Assembly (NCBI RefSeq): GCF_000281045.1
Contig: NW_008246096.1
Span: forward strand, 101,727 to 165,726
Length of the DNA stretch: 64,000 nucleotides
Direction: 5' to 3'
From: Saprolegnia diclina VS20
Lineage: Eukaryota; Oomycota; Saprolegniomycetes; Saprolegniales; Saprolegniaceae
The translations under genes and the position numbers were made by a program. Under the pieces are notes generated by a model. The model had not been told where the DNA came from. It searched no databases and worked only from the letters and a program-made list of their open reading frames with translations. Shown piece by piece: positions 33,549 to 43,850 of the stretch. Positions within the stretch are counted from its first letter, which is position 1, and each line of letters begins with the position of its first letter.

Positions 33549-34761
33549 GAGATCCACTGACGCACGCGATGGCTTCGATCGCACCTGGCATCAACTGCGG
33601 GACGAGGCGGCGTGGGATCCAGCAAGGTGAACGTTATCCAAGCAATTCCGGTTGCTTCAGCTCATATCCGGTTGCTCGTATCCGGAGATCGCACCCAAGT
33701 TGAAGCTGGGCTTGCACACATGACCAGCATTGGCACCACGATTGGCACCTGCCCTCGACTACGAGGTTGAGTGTCTCGTACGGTCGAGCGTTTCCAGCTT
33801 CATTGCCTCAGTCCTTTCAGTGCTTGCAAGCCAACGTTTGGTCAGTTGTGGTATTTAGTTGCTGCTTTAGCGGGAAGAACGAGTGCTGCTGATTCTTGGG
33901 TGCAAGCTGGCCACGCATTTTGAAAGATCCGAGACGAACCGACATCACAAGCGTACGGTAGGATCGTCTGGTGCCCCGACGCACGCGGAAGCGTTCGACG
34001 CCCGTATTTGCATTTTGCGTATTTTATCGCGGTGCCACGTAGCGCCAGCCGTCCGTCGACCACCCCTCGACCCTCTCCACCGCCTCGACGCCAGAGCATG
34101 TAGCTCTCGTGGGCACTTGCGCAGGTGGGAGCCGTGCTTCGCGAGAAATTATATAGTTTTGGGGAAGGCTTGGCGCAGGATCTAAGACAAACGCAAAACA
34201 GCACAAAAGACAACAGCAACAAGGCCGCACATGCCATGCCAACTTGCCGTGTGGGACCGCGATGCATCGGCAGCGTTTTCGTAGTCGATTCGACGCCACC
34301 TTTCGACCGTGCGACCATGGCGTCGTCTTGCCATGTTGAAGTTGCTAGGACTGTTGAAGCGTTCCCGTTGGGGTTCATTCTGGACTTTGACAAACTGCCG
34401 ACTCCAGACAATTCAAAAAGCTGAAGATGCAAAAGATGACGGACTCTTTGATGAGTGCCACTCCAGTCGCTCAGAGCTGCCTTCGAGATGGCAGGAGGCT
34501 GGACATCCTCGTTCGCGACATGCAGCGCATGGCCTCGCCCGCCGCCCTCCTTGAGGCCCTCCCGCGCAACGACCTCTACGATTCAGCCAAAAGGGGGCGA
34601 AGACGCGCCGAGCACCGAGGACTTAAGGTGGGCGCGGCGTCGTGGACTCTTCTGGCGACTACTAGCTTGTTGAATAGGAAGCGCGATGAATGCCAACAAG
34701 CAAGATTTCTTGAAATTTCAGTGCTGGGCCACTGGTGCTGCGCCAGTGTAATGCACAAACG
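33549..34761. other. gene-poor region with a possible small ORF
   Basis: Holds TATCCGGTT at 33665-33673 and TATCCGGAG at 33679-33687, 116-139 bp before the TPR-J gene start. A plus-strand ORF beginning at ATG 34437 (MTDSLMSATPVAQSCLRDGR, continuing LVRDMQRMASPAALLEALPR) has protein-like composition for about 55 residues, then loses it. It may be a decayed exon. No confident gene. Confidence 0.4.
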
Positions 34762-35265
34762 TTAACGTGCACAAACAGGACAACTCACATTGGAGACGGG
34801 AGGTCTGGAATCATCGGGCGCGCCAACAGATTCTGTGCAAAGTGATGTGCGACTCGCCTGCTTTACGCGGGCAATAAGGAAGACGAGGCTGTTGTCAGAC
34901 GCATTACCACAAGACACATCTTGAAACGAAGTCGCTGGGCATGAGAAAAGCGGGCTGGAAACAAGAATATCGGGCGATGTTGGACTCGACGCGTTTGTCA
35001 AGCCGGCGTACACGCGTTGGTGCCTACATCGATTCGTACACTGTGGCATTCGGCCGTCGCTCTCAGAGGCTTTCCGCAAAAGCGTCAACGTAACCAGCAA
35101 CACGACAGATTCGTACACCGAGTGCACCAAAGTCGGTGAGACCTCACGCAATGGTCGTCGGCCTTCGAGGAAGCGCGGCAGACACAGTCCAGTACATTCA
35201 ATCGCTATCAGCAAGGCCATGAATACCAAGCACTGAGCGCCAAGAAACATAGAAAGCGTGTGCAT
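34762..35265 (-). CDS. possible membrane protein or gene relic
   Basis: A 167-codon ORF from ATG 35265 shows two hydrophobic segments (FLGAQCLVFMALLIAIECTG and SVYESVVLLVTLTLL) separated by a short basic loop. The reading frame remains open upstream to about 35400 without an ATG (CAEKSRNELSNGSWEVCLG), so more exons or a broken start are possible. Third-position GC looks lower than in neighbouring genes. It could be a divergent multi-pass membrane protein, a recently acquired gene or a pseudogene fragment. I do not recognise the family. Confidence 0.3.
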   Translation of the reverse strand: MHTLSMFLGAQCLVFMALLIAIECTGLCLPRFLEGRRPLREVSPTLVHSVYESVVLLVTLTLLRKASESDGRMPQCTNRCRHQRVYAGLTNASSPTSPDILVSSPLFSCPATSFQDVSCGNASDNSLVFLIARVKQASRTSLCTESVGAPDDSRPPVSNVSCPVCAR

Positions 35266-35657
35266 TCCATGCCAATTCGAGGTTATTCGGGTTGTTGTGT
35301 ACCCTAAACAAACCTCCCAGCTGCCATTTGATAACTCGTTTCGAGATTTCTCTGCACAAGTTAGTGTCGTTTGGTTGAAACATCGCCACCAAACAGCCAA
35401 ATTTCACCAATCATTTGTCTTCCCGTGCATTCGCAAGGAAAGGTTACGTGTTATCTTGTCTGCATGCTCGTTGATTTGGCACCTGATGGAGTACTAGAAA
35501 ACTACAGTTTGCAGTTTGCCTGTAGACACGACGGGCAGTTCAACAGATCTGGACGGCCCTCTGCCAATTGACAGTGTCACATGCAACACATGGTCCCACC
35601 AGGTGGATCGCACCCTCGCGGTTTGGCACGTCGCGTCATTCCGTAATTGTTGCACTC

Positions 35658-38178
35658 ATGGCAGAAGCGTGCCTCTACGCAGCCCTCGCCGTCAAGTCGA
35701 TCCTCGTGAGCTCGTCGCTTTGCGGGTCGGCCACGACGCCATGCCTTGTGTCGCCCACGTGCACCCTCCTCGGAAGCGCACCGCCGACGCAAGCGACCAA
35801 CGGCGTCTTCTACTCGGCCGACGCTGTCGGCGACATGGCTGGTTTCAATGGCAACTCGTTGTGAGTGCTTCCACGCTGAAACGCGTCAACTCATGACGTC
35901 CTTTTAGATTTGTCAAGTCGAACACGACCAAATTCATGGACATGTCCCTCATGGCGTTGCCATCGAGCTTGACTAGCTTGTAGTACTTTTACTGATATGC
36001 GGTGGAATCTCATAACGTGTATTAGGTTGGCCCACCCACAATCTCCTCGCAACGTCTCATCTCTACTTCTTGCATAGCAAAGCAACCTTGTTTGCGGACA
36101 TTCCAGACAATTTTGAATGGCCCAAGGGGCTCACGTGGCTGTACGCCGCGGCGCGCATTCCACTCGACTCATCGTGAGACCGTAGGTCTCTTGACAATGG
36201 CGTCTTGAACGACGTCCCCGCCAACCTCCCAACGGCAGTGAACCACATGTACGATCTCAACACGGATATCAACGACAGGTAGCTCACTATGCTTTGTCTA
36301 GTGAGTTTGGCAACGTGAACTGGTCGTCCATGCCGGCCATCCAGCCGAGATGGGACTATCTGTATGCTAAGAACACTGACTCGTCCTTACAGGCTTGTAG
36401 GAGCCTCTCGACCAACAAAATTGTGAACGTCACCAACGTCGACCTCTCCAACTTTACCTTCTTGTACACTGCTACGACGAATTCTGGTTCTCATATATTC
36501 CGATAGCTCGGTGTACGACAACAAACTCAAGGACTTCGCCAACGTGACCTTCTCGTCCAAGCTTGTCTACCTGTAGAACCAGACTGGTCTGCATATCAGA
36601 TCTGAGAACGTGTTGTGTAGGGGTCTCTCTGGGAACCTCCAGACCTTTACCGTGTCGAGAGCGACCTACAACGTCCTCAACGCCATGCGCAAGTATGTAC
36701 CCGGGAAAGGCTACGTCGGCTACGAGCTCCAAGACGGCAACTTCCGCACGAATATCAACGCCGCCACATGCAAGAGCATTGGTGGCATCGTCGAGCCCAT
36801 TTTTACGTCAAGTCTCACTTCGCATCAAGCGTGTGTGCTGCCAGGTACAACATTCTTCCTCTCGATCAACCATATCTTATATATCTCTATTTTACCCTAG
36901 ACCCGACACCCAGCCCCACCACCGTCGTGCCGACCGCAGCCCCGACAATGGCGCCCAATGAAACTACCTCGTCCAGTACGTTGCCGATGACGCATTTCCA
37001 TCAAAAATGGGACTTTCTTGTAGACACAAGTGCTGTGCTCGGTGCCGGTGTCGCCGTCGCGATCGTTGTGCTGCTTCTGGGCGCCTACTGCCTCTGGAAG
37101 CGCCGCAAGACATCGTCCGATGCCTCGGCCGATGCCTACTTCCATCGAGCACCCAACCGCAAGTCGACTGGCGCCAGCGAGGTCACGGGATCGATGCCCT
37201 CTGGTGACAACGCGCGCCGGCACTTTGACGTCGACCTCACGAGTCTTCGCATGCTGCGCCTTGAAATGACCGACTTGATTGTCAACAGCAGCGCGCCAAT
37301 CGCCGCCGGGGCGCACGGCGAAGTCTGGTATGGCACGTACGCTGGTCAGCCCGTCGCCATCAAGCGCACCAAAGACAAGTCGTCCAAAGCCATGGCGAAA
37401 ATGTCGTCCGAGATTCTCCTCCTCGCCAGGTTTTCAATTACCATGCAGGGCTCCTGGATCTGACATGGCACACTTGTAGAATCCAGTGTCCGTACGTTGT
37501 GGCACTTGTCGGTGCCAACTGGAGTCGGCCCTCGGACCTCGAATGCGTCGTTGAGTACATGAACCTCGGCGACCTCCGCGCGTTTCTCGCAGCAACACCC
37601 GCCAGCAGCTTCCCGTGGACGCACAAGCAAGCGAGCATCTTGCACGTGGTCTATGGCCTTATTTACCTCCACACGTTCGAGACGCCCATCATCCACCGCG
37701 ATCTCAAGTCCCGAAACGTGCTCTTGGATACTATCAAAGGCACCAAGCTCACCGACTTTGGCGAGTCGCGCGAAATGGACGAGAACACGCTCACGAACGG
37801 CATTGGCACGTACCAGTGGATGGCGCCCGAGATCTTCTCGGGCCACGACTACTCGACGGCGGCGGATGTCTACTCGTTTGGTACACCTCTCTTTCTTAGG
37901 GGTAGGTTCTCATAGTAGGGCTAGGGGTGCTGCTGTCCGAGTACTCGACGCACCGCGTGCCGTACATGGATGCGATCAACCCACCCACGAACCGCCCAAT
38001 GAACCAGCAGTTTGTGATGGCCCAAGTCATGGCAGGCCAGATTCGCCCGACGTTTGACACGACGACGACGCCGCCGTGGGTCCTCGACCTCGCCAACCAG
38101 TGCTTGGCATTTGACCCGGCCGACCGTCCGTCCATGCTGCAGATTGAAAACATGATTCCCAAGACACTCGCACTCTAG
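35658..38178 (+). CDS. LRR receptor-like TKL protein kinase
   Basis: ATG 35658 begins a hydrophobic secretory signal (MAEACLYAALAVKSILVSSS) followed by Cys-containing sequence. About ten short exons encode irregular leucine-rich repeats (for example VLNDVPANLPTAVNHMYDLN and NIVNVTNVDLSNFTFLYTAT-type segments). A Thr/Pro-rich stalk (TPSPTTVVPTAAPTMAP) precedes one transmembrane helix (AVLGAGVAVAIVVLLLGAY) and a basic juxtamembrane region. The kinase domain has AAGAHGEVWYGTYAGQPVAI with K, IHRDLKSRNVLLD, LTDFGESRE and GTYQWMAPEIFSG, all consistent with an active tyrosine-kinase-like enzyme. It ends IENMIPKTLAL. Such LRR-TKL receptors are expanded in oomycetes; ligand and pathway are unknown. 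The LRR exon borders (35860-36900) are approximate. Confidence 0.85.
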
Positions 38179-39149
38179 TAGATAGTCCGCATCCCAACGT
38201 TCGCGAACAAACTAGAGACAACTGTGCGTAGTAGTACATTGGAAACGCGCGATATCGCCAACTTGAAGAGCACGAAGGACAAGAACGTCGTGGACCGCAT
38301 AAAGCACAAACTCTGCATGGCGCGGCGTCAGGACACAGACGACGCAGTATGATAACAGAGCATGTCATTGACACCCAACACGCAACACAGCGAGCGTCGC
38401 GATACCGGTACCAGAAGCACTAGAAGCAACACCGGCGGTGACGTCGCGGCGCGCCACGCGAGTCATGAATATAGTGCCGTCCACGAACGATCTCAAGGTC
38501 TGTAGGCGTTGCATGATTCAATGTCGAGGGTCGGATACACCGGCGCTCTTGGCGCAACTCGTGAGTGGCATTGTCTATTGTTCCATATTTCGAATGTACA
38601 CTAGGACAATGTATGAGCTGGACTATACGAGTAGTGACGATCCCGCCTTCTTGTGTTGCTGGTGCAGTCGCAAGGGTGAGCTGCAAGGATAGTGTTCAGA
38701 AGCGTGAACGCCCAGCATCGTTGCATGGTCGACAGCCCCATGCACCGCGATCACTCCACGTGGCCAGAAGGCGGTGACTAAACCCACGCAACGTTCGGTG
38801 CTGCTCCGTAGTGTCTGCCCACGAAAGACATGTCGAAACTATTGCATCCATTTCCTTGTATTCTACTAGTGCTTGTGGGTATTTATTCAAAGCAATTGAG
38901 TGTTCATGGCGCGAGCACTCGCGCTTGATGGACATTGAAGCCGTCCTAAGTTGCGTGCGTTTCGCCAGTGCGCCGACACGTGGCCGCTTGCGTTCGAAGT
39001 GGACGGGGCGACACTCCACTTTAATACAAATATCAAGTGTAAGAGGGCGGGCGACATGGCGACCTGGCTTCGAACTTCGAGACCCACGAAGATCCAAAGG
39101 TTCGAAGTGTGGCCAATCGTACATTTGAGCGAGTCCACGCACAAGTGGC
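38179..39149. other. intergenic region
   Basis: About 970 bp between the TKL kinase and the DNAJC3-like gene. ORFs on both strands are short, overlapping and without domains. Nothing supportable seen. Confidence 0.4.
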
Positions 39150-41147
39150 ATGCGCTTCTGGACCCTTGCGCTCCTGGCGCCGCTGGTACGTCGTCGTCGC
39201 CGAGGAGAATGGTCTCATAGCATCGACGTACGTAGCTGGCTCAAGTGGCGCCGCAGAAAACCGAGGCCAACAAGCTCCAGATTGCGGCCGAGAATGCATT
39301 CGCAAGCGGCGATCTAAAGAAGGTAGGCAACGTGCACGGACTCGCTGGCACCTCATGCCGCCCAGGCCATCTCGCTCTTCACGCAAGTCATTGACCTTGA
39401 TCCGAACGAGCGCGTCTACTACAAGCGGTACCGCGCCTACTTGAGCGATCGCAAGTACGGGTCCGCCTTGGCAGACCTCACGTCGGCCGTCACGTTCAAG
39501 CCGACGTACACGCAGGTGGGCCGAGCATGCTATATCGGAGCTCAATGCTCATGCAAAGATCCCATTGCTAGGGCTTTCTGCAGCGCGGGCGGCTGAACCT
39601 CATGATTGGCAACTGCGCCGACGCAGTCGCGGATTTCTCCGCCGTCCTCAGGTACGATGGCACACTTCCACCACGAGCACAACCTCATCCCCTTATCCTT
39701 GTAGCCTCGAGCCCAGCAACGGTCCCGCGAGCGAAAGCTTGAGCAAGAGCCGCGAGTGCGCGCAGCTGCTCGCCGATGCGACCGCAGCGCAGGTAGCCTT
39801 CTACCTCCATCGCTTCTGCCTCTAAGTGGCGATGCGCAGCAACGTGGGGACTATGCGAATGCCCATCGGTTCCTCTCGGGTGCAATTGACGCCCACGCAA
39901 TCTCGAGTGCGCAGCTTCTCCTGCAGCGCGCCGAGCTTAGGTACAGAAACACCAGCAACACCGTCTTCGTCACCATCGTCTGCGATACTAGCCGTGCGAT
40001 GGGCCAAACCTTCGACTTGATTTCGGACACGGGCAGCGTCCTGCGCATCGACTCGGCCAACGTGCGCGCGCTCACGATGCGCGGCCAGGCGTACTACTCG
40101 CTCGGCGACGTCCAGTCGCTCGAAGCGGCCCTTACGCACTACCGTCAAGGGCTGCACTCAGACCCGGAGCACAAGGAGATGAAGGCCATGTTCCGCAAGG
40201 TACCATGCCATATGCTCCAACTAAAGACTCAAGAGACGCGAACAGCTCAAGAAGCTGCTCAAGTGGATGCAGTCGTCGACGAACGCGATGGAGTCGGGCC
40301 GGTAGTCGACCCAGTCGAGCAATCTCGTCTAGGTCTTGACGATTCGGGTAGGTACGACGACGCGGTCGAGGACCTCGAGCTTGCGGTCGCCGAAGACCCG
40401 CACCACGATACGCTCAACAAGGACCTCAACTTCAAGCTCTGCGCGAGCTATAACCATATCGCCAAGTACACGCTCGCCAAGGCTGCATGCTCCGAGGTAC
40501 GGCCCTCTCGTGCGAGATATTTGTATCAAATTATCAATTCTAGACTCTGCGTGTGGACCCCAACCATGCCGCCGCACACTCCAAGCTCGGCGACGTGCTC
40601 ATCAACTTGGAAGAGTACGACGAAGCCGTGCGCCACCACAAGCGCGCGTGCGAGCTCGACGGCGACAACCGCGCGGTACGTCCTTCGTATACACCCAAGT
40701 GCCATCAGGCTCATCGTACTTCTGGCGTAGTTCCAAGAGGGCTTGCAGCGGGCAGAGACGGCGCTCAAGCAGAGCAAGAGCAAGAACTACTACAAGATCT
40801 TGGATGTGGCCCGGGACGCGTCGAGCCAAGCCATCAAGAAGGCGTACCGCAAGAAGGCGCTCGAGTGGCACCCCGACAAGCACGCCGACCGCGGCGTACG
40901 TTGTCCCGTCATCATTGCCCTGGCGGATGGAGGCCTCACGGCATCATACTAGGAGGAGGCATCGGAAGCCGCCAACAAGAAATTCCAAGAAGTGGCCGAA
41001 GCGTACGAGATTCTCTCCAACGAAGAGACGCGCGCCCGGTACGATCGCGGCGAAGACGTGAGCGGCAACGGCCAGCAGCAGCAGCAGCACAACCCGTTCC
41101 AGCACTTTCAGCAAGGCGGCCGCAATTTCCATTTCCAGTGGGGCTAA
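39150..41147 (+). CDS. DNAJC3: ER-luminal TPR-J co-chaperone, DNAJC3/P58IPK-like
   Basis: Exon 1 is tiny and encodes a signal peptide ([12 protein letters not shown], spliced to [15 protein letters not shown]), placing the protein in the ER. TPR repeats follow: [112 protein letters not shown] and [20 protein letters not shown]. The C-terminal J domain is [20 protein letters not shown], with WHPDKHAD and [20 protein letters not shown]. The protein ends FHFQWG with a Gln-rich stretch before it. About ten introns, most 45-60 nt. DNAJC3 presents misfolded ER clients to BiP. Signal peptide, TPR number and terminal J domain all match the family. Confidence 0.9.
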
Positions 41148-41598
41148 CCATCTCGATGCTCAACCGCTCCATCCACCTCATCATCATATTGCGTCGATAA
41201 CGCGAAACATGGAGCCAACTGTTGTCGTCTTGCTGTAGTAGCACCGTCATGCCCACGTGTAGTCCTAGTACATGCAGAGCGGTCGGCGCAGGACTGCCAC
41301 TCACAATCCGACGGCGGCAACGTTTGATGGTGTGAAACAGAGGCTGGTGCAGTGCTGCGCAACCACGCGAGTTGCGTGGCAAGTGGCAGGCGCCTCTGGG
41401 CACCCCGAGGCTGCGCATGGGCCGGGAAGCCGCCACGAGACAGGCAGCAGTGGCAGGCGTGCGTCATCGGCAGACATCGGCCTTCCTTCGTTTCTCAGCA
41501 AACAACCCGACTGGTTATCCTCTGCAAGTGAATATTGTATCGGGAAATACAGGATTTCGAGCCCACGATGGCTGCCCCGTGCCACCAGCTGGACCGCC
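41148..41598. other. intergenic region
   Basis: Region of 451 bp between two plus-strand genes. An open frame continues upstream of the ATG at 41599 but shows no domain. Likely 3' UTR plus promoter. Confidence 0.4.
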
Positions 41599-42900
41599 AT
41601 GCTCGACACAGGTCGCATGCTGGCGCTAGCGCCGGTCAAGAAGAAGTACAACAAGCGCACGTACAACCGCGAGCGCCAGCGCATGCTGCAGCTGGAGCGC
41701 GTTAAGGAGCTCACGTCGCTCAAGCAGCAGATCGCAGACCTCGAGAAGACGATGGCCGGCTTCTCGGGCCAACTCCCGGCGCTGGCCCGCGTCGCGTCCA
41801 CGGCCATGGGCCCGCTCTCGTGGCGTGACATTGCCGGCGCGCTCAACGAGGCAACGCTCGACTCAAGTGTACTCCACGCATCACTCCGGCGCAAGGTCGC
41901 CCGCCAAGACGAGCTCGTGCGCCACATGTCCAAGTGGGTGACCTCCATGCTCCGTGTCGAGGTATTCCGCCATGCTACCTATGCGCGCCTACGAGGTCAT
42001 TGACACGCCGAGTAGAAGCCACTGGACTTTGCCGACGCGTTCTGGAAGAACATTTCGCTCACCGAGGACCCGGACTCGCGCAAGCTCGGGTGCGAGTGGA
42101 TAGCAGATCACTTGTTTCACAACACGGACAAGACGTTCCAGCAGTGCGGGTTTCCGGACCCGAGCTGCCTCGCCGAGTTTCACCACTTCAATCTGGTCGT
42201 TGACGAGCACGAGCGCTGCCAGTATGGCTGGAACAAGCAGCGGCTCCTGCCCGTCTCGTTTGAGAACGCCAGCCGCGCCTTCCAAAAGATCCACGTCGAC
42301 AACTCGATGGGCCTTGGCCAGCGCGACTTTCTCGACGACAGTGTACGCACAGCGCATCATCCTTCTCGTTCTCATAACTCAGATCGTATATCTAGCTGCT
42401 GCAGACGGACGCCAAGCGCATCGACTACAGCCGGCACTCGTTCGTGCTGCCGGACCGGAACGGCCCGCGCGTCGACTGGGAAAACTGGCTCTGCGGCGAG
42501 TACCTCGCAAAAGACCGGTATGTGTTTGTCATGCGGAGTATTCACGCGGACCCCAAGTACCCGATTGGCACCGTGCAGCGGAACCGCATGACGTGGTAGC
42601 GTCACACACCTTGTTGGCTATGGCTACACAACGATTAGGGTTGTGGTCGACCGGATCGGTCCGTTGACGACGCGGACGCGGGAGTTTATGACGCTCTCCA
42701 ACTACTGGACGAAAGAGCGCGGCAACCTCTCGCTGGACCAAGAGGCGCGGTCATGGGGCTGCAAGCTCCAGAATGTCCCGGACCACCTCAAGTACCAGAC
42801 CTTCAAGCAGCACATGCAGCGCGGTGGGGACATCCACGCCGAAAAGTTTACCAAGCAACTCTTGGCGGCCATCGAGAGCACGCGCGCGCAGTCGCCATAA
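41599..42900 (+). CDS. bZIP-like basic/coiled-coil N-terminus, water-mould family protein
   Basis: At least four exons. The N-terminus is basic and then heptad-like: KKKYNKRTYNRERQRMLQ, RVKELTSLKQQIADLEKTM, resembling a bZIP basic region and short zipper. It is followed by PLSWRDIAGALNEATLDSSV and a region LRRKVARQDELVRHMSKWV. The remaining about 230 residues (KPLDFADAFWKNISLTEDPD through DRIGPLTTRTREFMTLSNYW) form a domain I cannot name, vaguely START-like in composition. I recall many related proteins of unknown function in Aphanomyces and Saprolegnia. A DNA-binding role is suggested but unproven. The alternative start at 41620 is equally plausible. Confidence 0.65.
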
Positions 42901-43045
42901 TGTACACGATGTATCTTGTATTTGGCATACGTGGCAAGACGCCGTGATGAGATTAGTGTACTCATGTGTGGCAATTCCAGAGTGTTGGTGCAACCCAGAA
43001 ATTTCACACGTCGACGCTTATTTTTACAGAGCCGTCCACACAAGC

Positions 43046-43781
43046 ATGAGCCTGCCGCCCAACTGGACCGCGTACAAGACCGCGGACGGCAAGGTTTGCT
43101 GCCTGCGCTGAGAGAGCGCCACGTCATGTGCCTTCCCAATAGGAGTACTACTACAACGCGCAGACCAAGGTCACGACGTGGGACCGGCCTGCGCCCATCG
43201 CGTCGGCCAAGCCCGCAGCCGCACCGAGCCCGGCGCCAAGTGGTGGCGCGGGCCGCGGCAGCCTCCTCGCACAGATCGAGCAAGGAAAGAAACTGAAAAA
43301 GGTGACGACGCGAGAAAGCGCGCCCCTCGCCGCTGTCGAGCCTCCATCGTCGTCGTCGTCGGGCGGTGGCAACCCCCTCTTTGCCGCGATTGCAGGCGGC
43401 GCCGCCAACCTCAAAAAGACCAACCGCGGGTCGCCGTCGCACGCGGTTGCGCCTACCAACAACGATGCAAGTCCGAGCAACGGCAGCAGTAGCGGCGGTG
43501 GTGGCTTTGCCGAGATCATGCGCAAGAATCGCGCGGCAGCGGCCCGGAAAGCGTCGTCGTCGGGGGCGCCCTTGAGCAACGGCAGCAGCTCGAGCACTGC
43601 GAGCCCCGTCACGCCAACACCGACGCCGATGCCGGCCTACCGCAAGTCGGTTTCGATGGTGCCATCCGGGTCCTTGACCAACCTTCTCGCCGCCGAGGGC
43701 GGGTCCGGTCCACTCGAAGAGCAGCTCAACCGGATTGAAGCCAAGCTCGACAAGATTATGGCCGCGCTCAACCTTGCCTAA
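43046..43781 (+). CDS. WW domain plus WH2-like actin-binding protein (verprolin/WIP-like)
   Basis: Two exons (43046-43093, 43143-43781; 49-nt intron) encode 228 residues. A WW domain occupies the first 30 residues, split by the intron (LPPNWTAYKTADGK then EYYYNAQTKVTTWDRP). A WH2 motif follows, GRGSLLAQIEQGKKLKKVTT, close to the verprolin/WIP consensus (LLxxIxxGxxLKKV). Two weaker repeats lie downstream: NPLFAAIAGGAANLKKT and GGFAEIMRKNRAAAARK. The C-terminus is a short coiled coil (LEEQLNRIEAKLDKIMAALN). WH2 motifs bind G-actin and WW domains bind Pro-rich ligands, so it probably regulates actin assembly, possibly as a tetramer or trimer via the C-terminal helix. Confidence 0.82.
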
Positions 43782-43850
43782 TCATCAAACACCATTCAAC
43801 ACATACAAAAGGACTACCAACGTATTTTCTCATAAAAAGCGGATTCGAGA

